NCBI RefSeq assembly: GCF_047200635.1
Contig: NZ_JBJZOI010000021.1
Location: forward strand, 65,269-129,268
Length of the DNA stretch: 64,000 nt
Direction of reading: 5' to 3'
Source: Saccharopolyspora_C sp047200635
Lineage (GTDB): Bacteria > Actinomycetota > Actinomycetes > Mycobacteriales > Pseudonocardiaceae
Part shown: piece after piece, positions 25,204-34,721 of the stretch
Layout: every line of letters starts with the position of its first letter
Numbering within the stretch: position 1 is the stretch's first letter
The notes under the pieces: generated by a model
The model's database searches: none
Told to the model about the DNA's origin: nothing
What the model saw: the letters and a program-made list of their open reading frames with translations, nothing else
Translations under genes and position numbers: made by a program

Positions 25204-26199
25204 TCACGGTCCGATCGGGGCGGTGCGCCCGGCCGCCAGCGCGGCGGCGATCCGGTGCCGGTGGAACCGGTCGTTCCCCCAGGCGGAGTTCAGCGCCGCG
25301 GCCTTGAGCAGCCACAGGTGCAGGTCGTGCTCGGCGGTGTAGCCGATCGCGCCGTGCACCTGCAACGCGGTCCGGGCCGCGAGCCGCGCGGCCTCGGCGG
25401 ACGCGGTCTTCGCCACCGAGACGTCGCGGTCGGCGTGCTCCGCGCCGGAATCCAGCGCCAGGCAGGCACCCCGCACCAGCGGCCGGGCGAACTCCAGCCG
25501 CAGCGCGACGTCCGCCAGCGCGTGCTTGACCGCCTGGAACGAGCCGATCGGGCGGCCGAACTGGTGGCGCTCGCGGACGTGGCGCAGCGCGAGGTCCAGC
25601 AGCCGCCGCCCGATGCCGAGCAGTTGCGCCGCGCAGCCGAGCACCCCGGCGTCGAAGGCCGCCGCCACCCGCGCGCCCGGGATCGGCGGGCCCGCCGGGG
25701 CGACCGCCCGCAACGCGCGGGTCGGATCGAGGGAGCGCTCCGGCTCCCCGGTCGGCCGCGCCACCACCGCGACCCCGTCCGCGCACCGGAAGACCACGTC
25801 AGCCGCGGTCGCGTCGAGCGCGAGCGGGACGGGGCCGGGAAACGCCACCGAGGCCACCACCCGGCCCGCCGCCAGTTCCGCGGGCCACGGCTGCCCCGCG
25901 TCCGCGAGCAGCGCGGGCACCGCCGCGAGCGACTCCACCACCGGGCCCGGAAGCCCCGCGTAGCCGAGTTCTTCCAGGCACACCGCCAGTTCCACCGCGC
26001 CCAGGCCCTGCCCGCCCTGGTGCTCGGGCACCACCACCCCGCACGCGCCCATCCCGGCCAGCCGCGCCCACACCGCGCGCCACGGTTCCGGATCGCCCCG
26101 CGCCCAGGCGCGCGCGATCTCGGCTGTTCCGGCCGCGTCCAGCAGGGCCCGCAGGGTCTCGGCCACGTCCTGCTGCTCGGTGGTGCGGGCGAACCTCAT
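25204..26199 (-). CDS. fadE32: Acyl-CoA dehydrogenase, FadE32-like subunit
   Basis: A 331-residue acyl-CoA dehydrogenase-fold protein, short for the family (usual 380) as FadE32 is. It carries VVPEHQGGQGLGAVELAVCLEELGYAG, RHQFGRPIGSFQAVKHALADV and VHGAIGYTAEHDLHLWLLKAA; the middle domain is reduced. The ATG at 26199 overlaps the fadE31 stop as ATGA, and fadE33 follows 15 bp later. Co-translation with full-length FadE31 suggests that the two or three proteins assemble together. The substrate is probably a ring C/D-derived acyl-CoA (inference from synteny). Confidence 0.75.
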   Translation of the reverse strand: MRFARTTEQQDVAETLRALLDAAGTAEIARAWARGDPEPWRAVWARLAGMGACGVVVPEHQGGQGLGAVELAVCLEELGYAGLPGPVVESLAAVPALLADAGQPWPAELAAGRVVASVAFPGPVPLALDATAADVVFRCADGVAVVARPTGEPERSLDPTRALRAVAPAGPPIPGARVAAAFDAGVLGCAAQLLGIGRRLLDLALRHVRERHQFGRPIGSFQAVKHALADVALRLEFARPLVRGACLALDSGAEHADRDVSVAKTASAEAARLAARTALQVHGAIGYTAEHDLHLWLLKAAALNSAWGNDRFHRHRIAAALAAGRTAPIGP

Positions 26200-27356
26200 C
26201 GCGGCTCCCGGGGCAGGCCGAGCAGCCGCTCGGCGATGATGTCGCGCTGGATCTCGTTGGTGCCCGCGTAGATCGGCCCGGCCAGCGAGAACAGGTAGCC
26301 CTCCGCCCACGCCCCGCCCCCGGCCGCCCCGGGGGAGTCGGCCGCGAGCTCGCCGCCCGGCCCCAGCAGCTCCAGCGCCGCCTCGTGCAGCCGCACGTCC
26401 AGCTCCGACCAGAACACCTTCGTCAGGCTCGCCTCCGGCCCGACGGCCCCGCCGTCGAGCACCCGCGCGACCGTTCCGAAGGTGGCCAGCCGGTAGGCCT
26501 GCGCGCTCACCCAGGCGTCCACCACCCGCCCGGCGACGTCCTCCTCCGCGCCGCGCTCCGACCAGGCCCGCACCAGCCGCCCGGCGGCGGCGAGGAAGCG
26601 CCCGGGGCTGCGCAGCGAGAGCCCGCGCTCGCTGCTCGCGGTGCTCATGGCCACCCGCCAGCCCGCGCCGGGTTCGCCGAGCACGTCCTCGTCGGGCACG
26701 AACACCTCGTCCAGGAAGACCTCCGCGAACGCCGGTTTCCCGTCCAAGCGCGGGATCGGGCGCACCAGCACGCCTTCGGCGTCCAGCGGGAACAGGAAGT
26801 AGGTCAACCCGCGGTGACGGCGCGCATCCGGATCGCTGCGGAACAACCCGAACGCACGGTCGGCGAACGCGGCCCGCGAGCTCCACGTCTTCTGCCCGCA
26901 CAGCCGCCAGCCGCCCGGGACCCGGCGGGCGCGGCTGCGCAGCGCGGCGAGGTCGCTGCCCGCCTCGGGCTCCGACCAGGCCTGCGCCCACACCTCGTGC
27001 CCTGAGGCCATCGGCGGGAGGTAGCGCCGCCGCTGCTCGGGCGTGCCGTGCTCGAACATCGTCGGCGCCAGCAGGAAGATGCCGTTCTGCCCGACCCGGC
27101 CGGGAGCCCCGGCGGCGTGGTACTCCTCCTCGAACAGCAGCCACCGCACCAGCGAGGCGTCCCGGCCGCCGTACTCGGCGGGCCAGGACACCACCGACAG
27201 CCCCGCCGCGTGCAGCTCCCGCTCCCAGTCGCGGTGCGCGGCGAACCCGCGCCCGGTCTCCAGCGAGGGCAGCGGTGCGGCGGGCACGTGGGCGCGCAGC
27301 CACGCCCGCACCTCGTCCCGGAACGCCAGGTCCTCGGCGGTGAAGTTCAGGTCCAC
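26196..27356 (-). CDS. fadE31: Acyl-CoA dehydrogenase FadE31
   Basis: A 386-residue acyl-CoA dehydrogenase close to M. tuberculosis FadE31: MDLNFTAEDLAFRDEVRAWL start, LSVVSWPAEYGGRDASL, WAQAWSEPEAGSDLAALRSRA, KTWSSRAAFADRAFGLFRSDP, AMSTASSERGLSLRSPGRFLAAA and the C-terminal GPIYAGTNEIQRDIIAERLLGLPRE with FAD-contacting residues. GTG at 27356 follows GGGAGGG. It lies 13 bp after the upstream enoyl-CoA hydratase and belongs to the unit started at the KstR2 site at 28289. Expected to act on a CoA ester from the C/D rings. Confidence 0.88.
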   Translation of the reverse strand: MDLNFTAEDLAFRDEVRAWLRAHVPAAPLPSLETGRGFAAHRDWERELHAAGLSVVSWPAEYGGRDASLVRWLLFEEEYHAAGAPGRVGQNGIFLLAPTMFEHGTPEQRRRYLPPMASGHEVWAQAWSEPEAGSDLAALRSRARRVPGGWRLCGQKTWSSRAAFADRAFGLFRSDPDARRHRGLTYFLFPLDAEGVLVRPIPRLDGKPAFAEVFLDEVFVPDEDVLGEPGAGWRVAMSTASSERGLSLRSPGRFLAAAGRLVRAWSERGAEEDVAGRVVDAWVSAQAYRLATFGTVARVLDGGAVGPEASLTKVFWSELDVRLHEAALELLGPGGELAADSPGAAGGGAWAEGYLFSLAGPIYAGTNEIQRDIIAERLLGLPREPR

Positions 27357-27369
27357 GGTGCCCTCCCGG

Positions 27370-28227
27370 TCAGCGCCCGGACTCCTCGGCGGCCCGCTTC
27401 ATGCCCTTGGCGTCCATCCCGCGCAGCGAGTCCGAGCCGACCTCGGCGTTGTGCGCGTGCGCCAGGTGATGCAGGCCGAACGCGGAGTCGAGGCCGCTGT
27501 GCCTGCCCATCAGGTCCTCGGCCTGGTTCACCGCCTTCTTCGCCAGCGCCAGGCCGAACCGGGGCATCTCGGCGACCTGCCCGGCCAGCTCCAGCGCTGC
27601 GGCGTCGAGCTCGGCGCGAGGCACCACCCGGTTGACCATCCCGATCTCGCGGGCCCGCCGCGCGTCGAGCCGGTCGCCGGTGAACAGCATCTCCTTGGCC
27701 GCGCGAGGACCGAGCACCCACGGGTGCGCGAAGTACTCCACGCCGGGAATCCCCATCCGCACCACCGGATCCGCGAAGAAGGCGTCCTCGGCGGCGACGA
27801 TGAGATCGCACACCCAGGCCAGCATCAGCCCGCCCGCCACGCACGCTCCCCGCACCCCGGCGATCACCGGTTTCGGCATCTCCCGCCAGCGGCGGCACAT
27901 GCCCAGGTAGACCTCCTGCTCCCGCGCGAAGCGCGATTCGCCGCCGTCCTTGCCGACGTGGCCCCACCACAACCCGGCGCGGCGCTCGAAGTCCACGTCC
28001 GCGTCGCGGCCGGGCGACCCGATGTCGTGCCCGGCGGAGAAGTGGTCCCCGGCCCCGGTGAGCACGATCGCGCCCACGTCGTCGTCGGCGCACGCGCGGT
28101 AGAAGGCGTCGTCGAGCGCGTAGGTCATCGCGGAGTTCTGCGCGTTGCGGTACCGGGGCCGGTTCATGGTCACCACGGCGGTCCGCCCGGACCGCTCGTA
28201 GCGCACCACCGGTTCCTGTTCGGCCAT
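27370..28227 (-). CDS. Enoyl-CoA hydratase/isomerase family protein
   Basis: A 285-residue crotonase-fold protein. The oxyanion segments HFSAGHDIG and RGACVAGGLMLAW are intact, and FFADPVVRMGIPGVEYFAHPWVLGPR is a distinctive block. The histidine/aspartate in SAGHDIG replaces the more common AGADL, so the reaction may not be plain hydration. I could not map it safely to a numbered EchA. The ATG at 28227 is 6 bp from AGGAG; the adjacent ATG at 28230 is a possible alternative. It heads the minus-strand fadE31-33 unit, and the KstR2 operator is 61 bp upstream, so a role in ring C/D breakdown is likely. Confidence 0.75.
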   Translation of the reverse strand: MAEQEPVVRYERSGRTAVVTMNRPRYRNAQNSAMTYALDDAFYRACADDDVGAIVLTGAGDHFSAGHDIGSPGRDADVDFERRAGLWWGHVGKDGGESRFAREQEVYLGMCRRWREMPKPVIAGVRGACVAGGLMLAWVCDLIVAAEDAFFADPVVRMGIPGVEYFAHPWVLGPRAAKEMLFTGDRLDARRAREIGMVNRVVPRAELDAAALELAGQVAEMPRFGLALAKKAVNQAEDLMGRHSGLDSAFGLHHLAHAHNAEVGSDSLRGMDAKGMKRAAEESGR

Positions 28228-28288
28228 CATCTGCTCCTCGCGTTCCGGGAACGTGCGCTGCCCGCCGAGATCGAGGCTAACCGAAGCT

Positions 28289-28302
28289 AGCAAGTGCTTG
28301 GT
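28289..28302. promoter_or_regulatory. KstR2 operator, perfect match
   Basis: AGCAAGTGCTTGGT fits AnCAAGnnCTTGnT at all fixed positions, with CT/AG extending the palindrome by two bases each side. It sits in the 152-bp gap between the divergent enoyl-CoA hydratase and fadE30 genes and can control both units. Confidence 0.85.
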
Positions 28303-28379
28303 AGGGTTGAGTTCTTCGCCGGGTGGCGGGGAGAGCGGTGATCCGGTGACCGGAGTCCGGTGCGGCGGAGGAGGCTCCC

Positions 28380-29557
<1,178 letters not shown>

Positions 29558-29561
<4 letters not shown>

Positions 29562-30337
29562 CCGCACCCGTGGAACCCGCCCCGCACGACCTGCTGCGCG
29601 GGCGGACCGTGCTGGTCACCGCCGCGGCGGGAACCGGCATCGGCTTCGCCACCGCCCGCCGCGCGCTGCGCGAGGGCGCCCGGGTCGTGCTCAGCGACGC
29701 GCACCCCCGGCGGCTGGCGCGGGCCCGCGACGAGCTCGCCGCCCTGCCCGGTGCGCGGGTGCACGCGGTGCCCTGCGACGTCACCGACGAGGACCAGGTG
29801 CGCGCGCTGTTCGCCACCGCCGCGGCCGAGTGCGGCCGGGTCGACGTGGTGGTGAACAACGCCGGGCTCGGCGGGACCGCTGCGGTCCAGGACATGACCG
29901 ACGAGCAGTGGGGCCGCGTCCTCGACGTCACCCTCACCGGCACCTTCCGCTGCACCCGGGCGGCGGTGCGGCTGTTCCGGGAGCAGGGCAGCGGCGGGGT
30001 CGTGGTGAACAACGCCTCGGTGGTCGGCTGGCGCGCCCAGGCGGGCCAGGCGCACTACGCGGCGGCGAAGGCGGGCGTGATGGCGCTGACCCGCTGCGCC
30101 GCGCTGGACGCCGCCGAGCTCGGGGTGCGGATCAACGCGGTGGCGCCGAGCCTGGTGACGCACCCGCACCTGGCCAAGGTGACCACGCCCGAGCTGCTGG
30201 CGGAGCTGGAGTCCCGCGAGGCGTTCGGCCGCTCCGCCGAACCCTGGGAGGTCGCCAACGTCATCGTGTTCCTCGCCTCCGAGTACTCGACCTACCTGAC
30301 GGGCGAGATCGTCTCCGTCAGCAGCAGGCACCCGTGA
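29558..30337 (+). CDS. ipdF: Short-chain dehydrogenase IpdF
   Basis: A 259-residue SDR close to Rv3559c/IpdF: VLVTAAAGTGIGFATARR nucleotide-binding segment, CDVTDEDQVRALFATAAAE, VNNAGLGGTA, NNASVVGWRAQAGQAHYAAAKAGVMALTRCAALDAAE containing the Tyr-x3-Lys pair, and EPWEVANVIVFLASEYSTYLTGE. In known degraders it oxidises or reduces the 5-hydroxyl of the C/D-ring indane-CoA intermediate. It overlaps fadE30 by 4 bp, as also in M. tuberculosis. A large hairpin (30341-30401) follows its stop. Confidence 0.9.
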
Positions 30338-30340
30338 CCT

Positions 30341-30401
30341 GGTCGCCCGGCACCGGTCTTCCTCACGGGGTCGTGAGCGTCCACTCGCGGGCCGGGCGAC
30401 C
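30341..30401 (+). terminator. Branched hairpin after ipdF
   Basis: GGTCGCCCGGC (30341-30351) pairs perfectly with GCCGGGCGACC (30391-30401). Inside, CTCACG (30362-30367) pairs with CGTGAG (30372-30377). It begins 4 bp after the ipdF stop and separates fadE30-ipdF from kstR2. Confidence 0.6.
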
Positions 30402-30488
30402 GCCGGGGATCCCGTCCGCGGCCCGGGGACGAGCCGGGGCGTGGACGGGCGGCGAGAGGCGAGGTGTCCGTTCTGGGAGGATGGCGGC

Positions 30489-31112
30489 ATGGCAACCACC
30501 AAGCGCTCGTCCGGGCGCGCACCGGGCGGGACCGGGGTGTCGCGGCGGTCCGAGCTGCTCGCGATCGCCGCGGACCTGTTCGCGGAGCGCGGCTTCGCGG
30601 TCACCACGGTGCGCGAGATCGCCGATGCCGCGGGCATCCTCTCCGGCAGCCTCTACCACCACTTCGACTCCAAGGAGTCCATGGTGGACGAGATCCTGCG
30701 CGAGTTCCTGGACTTCCAGCAGCAGGTGCACCGGGAGGTGCTGCGGGAGGGCTCCGATCCGCGCACCGCGATCGCGGAGCTGATCCGCCGCTCCTTCGAG
30801 GCGATGGACCGCTACCGCGCGGCGGTCACCATCTACCAGAACGAGGCCAAGCACCTCGCCCACCTGGAACGCTTCAGCTACCTGCGCCGCGCGGCCAACG
30901 ACTTCGAGCGCACCTGGATGAAGGTGCTGCAACAGGGCCAGGACAGCGGGGTCTTCCGCGCCGACCTCAACATCAAGATCACCTACCGGTTCGTCCGGGA
31001 CGCGGTGTGGACCACGGTGCACTGGTACAACCCGCGCGGCAGGCTCAACGCCCAGGTCATCGCCGAGGAGCACGTCGCGCTGCTCTGCGACGGCATCATG
31101 GCCGAGCGGTGA
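30489..31112 (+). CDS. kstR2: TetR-family repressor KstR2
   Basis: A 207-residue TetR regulator. The N-terminal helix-turn-helix (AERGFAVTTVREIADAAGILSGSLYHHFDSKESMVDEIL, about residues 35-70) is nearly that of KstR2 (Rv3557c). The ligand domain shares YQNEAKHLA, RFSY and RFVRDAVWTTVHWYNPRGRL. In known species KstR2 binds AnCAAGnnCTTGnT and is released by the CoA ester of the C/D-ring propionate (HIP-CoA). The ATG at 30489 is 8 bp from GGGAGG. The two KstR2-type operators in this window flank the surrounding genes. No operator is seen directly before kstR2 itself. Confidence 0.93.
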   Translation: MATTKRSSGRAPGGTGVSRRSELLAIAADLFAERGFAVTTVREIADAAGILSGSLYHHFDSKESMVDEILREFLDFQQQVHREVLREGSDPRTAIAELIRRSFEAMDRYRAAVTIYQNEAKHLAHLERFSYLRRAANDFERTWMKVLQQGQDSGVFRADLNIKITYRFVRDAVWTTVHWYNPRGRLNAQVIAEEHVALLCDGIMAER

Positions 31113-31170
31113 TCGCCCACCCGCCGCTCGCGATGCCGGGCCGACCGGTCGGGGCCTCCCGGGGCCGGGG

Positions 31171-32241
31171 TCAGGAACGGGGGTTGGCCGCTCCGGGGGC
31201 CGAACCGAGGACGCGGGCGGCGTCCTCGACGATTCCGGTGATCAGCTCCGCGCAGCTCGGCAGCCGCTCGATGGCGCCGACCGCCTGCCCGGCTGGCAGC
31301 ACCCCGGCCTCCGCGTCGCCGCCGACGAGCGCGGCTCTGATCAGCATCGGGGTGTTCGCGGCCAGCAGCACCGCGTCCCAGGGCAGCCGACGGGCCCGGC
31401 GCATCGCGAGCCCGTCGGCCACCAGCTCCCGCCAGCTCGCGCCGCTCATCGCCCGGTACGCCGCGGCGCGCCGCACCGCGCCCGGCAACCGCCGCGGCAG
31501 GCCGGTGGACTCGGCGCGCTCGGTCAGGGCGCTGCGCAGCATCCGGTGCGGCAGCCCGTCGATCCGCGCGGTCACCACGGCGTCCCGAGCGTCCGCCGCC
31601 AAGTAGCGGCGCTTGACCTCCTCGGGCACCGCGCTGTCGCTGGTGAGCAGGAACCGGGTGCCCATCCCGATCCCGGCGGCTCCGAAGCACAGCGCGGCGG
31701 CCAACCCGCGCCCGTCGAAGAACCCGCCCGCCGCGATCACCGGGATGTCCACCGCGTCCACGACCTGCGGCAGCAGCACCGTGGTGGCCACGGCCCCGGT
31801 GTGCCCGCCGCCCTCGGCGCCCTGCACCAGCACCGCGTCCGCGCCCTGCGCGCGCACCTTCTCGGCGTGCCGGACCGCGCCCACCGAGGGGATGACCACG
31901 ATCCCCGCGTCCTTGAGCCTGCCGATGAGCCGTTCCCCCGGGGAGAGCGCGAAGGAGGCGACCCGCACGCCCTCCCGGATCAGCAGGTCGACGCGCTGCC
32001 CCGCGTCGGGTGCGTCGGCGCGGAGATTCACCCCGAACGGCGCCTCGGTGCGCTCCCGGACCTCGCGGATCGCCGCGGCCAGCTCCTCCAGGCGCATCGT
32101 GGCCGCCCCGAGGATCCCCAGACCGCCCGCCTCGGCGGTCGCCGCGACCAGCCGGGGGCCGGCGACCCAGCCCATCCCGGTCTGCACCACGGGGTGCCGC
32201 ACCCCGGTCAACCGGCACAGGGCGGTCTCCAGCCCGGTCAC
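31171..32241 (-). CDS. ipdC: Flavin-dependent steroid-CoA enzyme IpdC
   Basis: A 356-residue FMN TIM-barrel protein of the nitronate monooxygenase superfamily, close to Rv3553/IpdC: LTGVRHPVVQTGMGWVAGPRLV, GVNLRADAPDAGQRVDLLIREGVRVASFALSP, VQGAEGGGHTGAVATTVLLPQVVDAV and AAGGFFDGRGLAAALCFGA. In known degraders IpdC processes the 5-hydroxy C/D-ring CoA intermediate together with IpdF. GTG at 32241 overlaps the ipdB stop (GTGA), giving an ipdA-ipdB-ipdC block. A second member of the superfamily is encoded at 5241. Confidence 0.9.
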   Translation of the reverse strand: MTGLETALCRLTGVRHPVVQTGMGWVAGPRLVAATAEAGGLGILGAATMRLEELAAAIREVRERTEAPFGVNLRADAPDAGQRVDLLIREGVRVASFALSPGERLIGRLKDAGIVVIPSVGAVRHAEKVRAQGADAVLVQGAEGGGHTGAVATTVLLPQVVDAVDIPVIAAGGFFDGRGLAAALCFGAAGIGMGTRFLLTSDSAVPEEVKRRYLAADARDAVVTARIDGLPHRMLRSALTERAESTGLPRRLPGAVRRAAAYRAMSGASWRELVADGLAMRRARRLPWDAVLLAANTPMLIRAALVGGDAEAGVLPAGQAVGAIERLPSCAELITGIVEDAARVLGSAPGAANPRS

Positions 32242-32984
32242 GACGGCACCTCCCGCTCGCGCAGGCCGTCCGGGTCGAGCTCGGTGCGGATCAGCGCCAG
32301 CTCCCGCGCGGTCGGCGTCCGGGTCCGCTCGACCGCGGAGGTGTCCAGTTCGAAGCCGGTCGCCTCCCGCACCTGCCGCACCGACACCCCGGGGTGCGTC
32401 GAGCGCAGCCGCATCGCCCCGCCGGGGCCGGCGAAGTCCAGCACGGCCAGATCGGTCACCACCACCCGCACGTCGTGGAACCTCCCGGCGGCGCCGGTGG
32501 CCCGGTCGTGGCCGACGCCGCAGACCAGGTCCACCGACTCGACGAAGACCCGCTTCCCGTGCCGGGGGACCCAGTAGTTCGTGACGTGGTTGACCGAGTT
32601 GCCCGGCGCTCCGCGCACCCCGATCAGCTGCACCCGCGGCCGGTCCCACGGGCCGATCCGGGAGATGTTCTGGTTGCCGTACCGGTCGACCTGGGTGGCG
32701 CCCATCATCACCCGGCGCCGCCCGCCCGCGAGCAGGTCGAGCACGTTTCGGTAGGGCATCCAGCCCTCGACGACCGGATCGCCCGCGCGGCCCAGCGGCG
32801 GCGGATCGGCCAGCAGCAGCGCCTCGCCGTCGGTGAGCAGCAGGTCCGGAGCGGTGGTGCGCTTGGCCAGCCGGGCCCCGAGCGCCGGGATGACCCCGAA
32901 CGGCGAGGCCAGCACCTCCCCGGCGTCGCTCCAGCTGTCGGCGCAGGCCGCGGCGCAGACCTCCGCGCGGCTCGCAACAGTCAT
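32238..32984 (-). CDS. ipdB: CoA-transferase-like ring C hydrolase, beta subunit IpdB
   Basis: A 248-residue protein of the class I CoA-transferase beta-subunit fold: LLLTDGEALLLADP, VMMGATQVDRYGNQNISRIG, RGAPGNSVNHVTNYWVPRHGKRVFVESVD and THPGVSVRQVREATGF. With IpdA it forms the heterotetramer that, in known species, hydrolyses the last steroid ring (ring C) of COCHEA-CoA instead of moving CoA. The usual transferase glutamate region is replaced by the family's own pattern, as in Rv3552. The ATG at 32984 overlaps the ipdA stop (ATGA). Confidence 0.92.
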   Translation of the reverse strand: MTVASRAEVCAAACADSWSDAGEVLASPFGVIPALGARLAKRTTAPDLLLTDGEALLLADPPPLGRAGDPVVEGWMPYRNVLDLLAGGRRRVMMGATQVDRYGNQNISRIGPWDRPRVQLIGVRGAPGNSVNHVTNYWVPRHGKRVFVESVDLVCGVGHDRATGAAGRFHDVRVVVTDLAVLDFAGPGGAMRLRSTHPGVSVRQVREATGFELDTSAVERTRTPTARELALIRTELDPDGLREREVPS

Positions 32985-33847
32985 GATCCGCTCACCTCCC
33001 GCGCCGCGTCCACCGCGGCCTGGTAGGACCGCTCGTCGCCGTCGAGGAACCGCGCGCGGAACTCCCGCCAGCTCGCCGCGTCGGCCGCGCTGGCCGCGTA
33101 GCGCCGCTGGAACGCCTCGTCCCGCTCGTAGTCCGGGGCGCAGGCGGTGAAGTGCGCGCCGCGCGGGGTCTCGGCCACCGCGTCGGTGTGCGCGCGGTTC
33201 AGCAGCAGCGACTGCACCGGCCCGGCCCGCAGCAGTTCGCCGGTGGGCACCACGCGCTCGCAGCTGACGTAGGCGCGGTCGGCCGCCGCGCACAGCAGGT
33301 CGTCGAAGTAGGGGTCCGGCCCCAGGTACTGCGCGTTGCCGTGCCGGTCCGCGCGGTTGAGGTGCACCAGGGCGGCGTCCAGCCGCAGGGCCGGCATCGC
33401 GATCAGCTCCTCGCCGTCCGGGTAGGGCGAGCGCACCGTGCGCAACTCCGGGTTCAGCGCGGGCACGTCGGAACCGAGCCCGGCCCTGGTCGGGTGGAAC
33501 GGCACCCGCGCGGCCGCCGCGCGCAGCCCGGCCAGCACCATGCCCTCGTCGTACTCGGAGACCGCGGGCCCGCCGCGCTGGCGCGCCGCGCGGAAGTGCG
33601 GGTCCAGCGGGATGGAGTCCAGCGACACGAAGCCGTGCACCACCCGCCGGAGCTTGCCCGCCGCCGCCAGCAGCCCCACGTCCGGTCCCCCGTAGGAGAC
33701 CACGGTCAGGTCGGTGAGGTCGGAGCGCAGGATCGCGCGCACCAGCGCCATCGGCTTGCGCCGGGAGCCCCAGCCGCCGATGCCGATGGTCATCCCGTCC
33801 GCCAACCGCGCCACGACGTCGTCCGGGGTCACCAGTTTGTCCAGCAC
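32981..33847 (-). CDS. ipdA: CoA-transferase-like ring C hydrolase, alpha subunit IpdA
   Basis: A 288-residue alpha subunit of the class I CoA-transferase fold, close to Rv3551/IpdA: MTIGIGGWGSRRKPMALVRAIL, VSYGGPDVGLLAAAGKLRRVV, SEYDEGMVLAGLRAAAARVPF, RADRHGNAQYLGPDPYFDDLLC and SCERVVPTGEL. It works with IpdB on ring C opening. GTG at 33847 follows GAGAGGGG and lies 12 bp after the echA20 stop. The order echA20-ipdA-ipdB-ipdC is the same as Rv3550-Rv3553. Confidence 0.92.
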   Translation of the reverse strand: MLDKLVTPDDVVARLADGMTIGIGGWGSRRKPMALVRAILRSDLTDLTVVSYGGPDVGLLAAAGKLRRVVHGFVSLDSIPLDPHFRAARQRGGPAVSEYDEGMVLAGLRAAAARVPFHPTRAGLGSDVPALNPELRTVRSPYPDGEELIAMPALRLDAALVHLNRADRHGNAQYLGPDPYFDDLLCAAADRAYVSCERVVPTGELLRAGPVQSLLLNRAHTDAVAETPRGAHFTACAPDYERDEAFQRRYAASAADAASWREFRARFLDGDERSYQAAVDAAREVSGS

Positions 33848-33859
33848 CGCACGCCCCTC

Positions 33860-34606
33860 TCAGCCCTGCTCGCGCCCGAACCGGCCGCGCGCCCGGGCGG
33901 CCGCCCCGCTGAGGTTGAGCTCGAAGGTGAAGCCCTGCTCGAACCGGTAGCTGCGGTGCACGTCGACCGGGTCGATGCCGTTGAGCGATTCCTTCGCCTT
34001 GCGCACCACCAGCGGGTCCTTGGCCGCGATCTCCGCCGCCAGCTCCATCGCAGCCGTGCCCAGCCGCTCGGGAGCGACGACCTCCCAGACCGAGCCGAAG
34101 CGCTCCAAGTCCCGCGCGGTCGCGGTCCGCCCGGTGTAGAACATGGCCCGCGCGCAGTGCTGCGGCACCAGCCGCAGCAGGTGGGTGGCGGCGCCGAGCG
34201 CGCCCCGGTCCACCTCGGGCAGCCCGAAGGTGGCGTCCTCGGAGGCGAGCAGGACGTCGGCGTTGCCGACCAGCCCGATGCCGCCGCCGAGGCAGAACCC
34301 GTGCACGGCGGCGATCACCGGCACCGGGCAGTCGTAGACGCTGCGGAACGCCTCGTAGCAGCCGCGGTTGACTTCCAGCAGCTTCTGGTGGCCGGGGTCG
34401 GCGGCGAGTTCCTTGATGTCGACCCCGGCGTTGAAGCCGCGCCCCTCCGCCCGCAGCACGAGCACCCGGGTGGCCTCGTCGGCACCGGCGCGGCGGATCG
34501 CGCTCGCGAGGTCCAGCCAACCCCGCGCGGGAAGCGCGTTCACCGGTGGGTGGTCCACGGTCAGCACCGCGATTCCGCCGTCGTGGCAACGAATTCGGAT
34601 CGTCAT
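33860..34606 (-). CDS. echA20: Ring D-opening crotonase EchA20
   Basis: A 248-residue crotonase-fold protein close to Rv3550: VDHPPVNALPARGWLDL, LRAEGRGFNAGVDIKEL, VHGFCLGGGIGLVGNADVLLA, EDATFGLPEVDRGALGAATHLLRLVPQH and RFEQGFTFELNL. In known species EchA20 hydrolyses ring D of the HIEC-CoA intermediate, just before IpdAB. The ATG at 34606 gives the expected length. Only 11 bp separate it from the KstR2-type operator, so the leader is very short. The possible ribosome site GGTGAT is weak. Confidence 0.92.
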   Translation of the reverse strand: MTIRIRCHDGGIAVLTVDHPPVNALPARGWLDLASAIRRAGADEATRVLVLRAEGRGFNAGVDIKELAADPGHQKLLEVNRGCYEAFRSVYDCPVPVIAAVHGFCLGGGIGLVGNADVLLASEDATFGLPEVDRGALGAATHLLRLVPQHCARAMFYTGRTATARDLERFGSVWEVVAPERLGTAAMELAAEIAAKDPLVVRKAKESLNGIDPVDVHRSYRFEQGFTFELNLSGAAARARGRFGREQG

Positions 34607-34617
34607 GGCATCACCAA

Positions 34618-34631
34618 ACCTAGCACTTGTT
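34618..34631. promoter_or_regulatory. KstR2-type operator between echA20 and SDR genes
   Basis: ACCTAGCACTTGTT fits AnCAAGnnCTTGnT with one mismatch (T for A at position 4). It lies in the 115-bp divergent gap, inside a longer near-palindrome at 34613-34640 whose centre is 2 bp away. Confidence 0.65.
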
Positions 34632-34721
34632 AGGTTTGGTTGGTACGGTAGCAACCGCGGTGAAGTCCCCGCCAGGGGCGGAGATTCCCGGTCCGGCCGG
34701 GCTGAGCGTTCGGAGGCCGCC

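Noticed and set aside
31141..31152. 12-bp palindrome CCGACCGGTCGG between kstR2 and ipdC as an operator
   Set aside because: It lies in a convergent gap with no promoter to control; GC-only palindromes of this size are common here, and it may only help termination.
34641..34721. Leader of the SDR gene looked like part of an FMN riboswitch (GGTGAAGTCCCC...)
   Set aside because: Only a short resemblance; the gap holds no room for the six-stem fold, and a KstR2 operator explains regulation.
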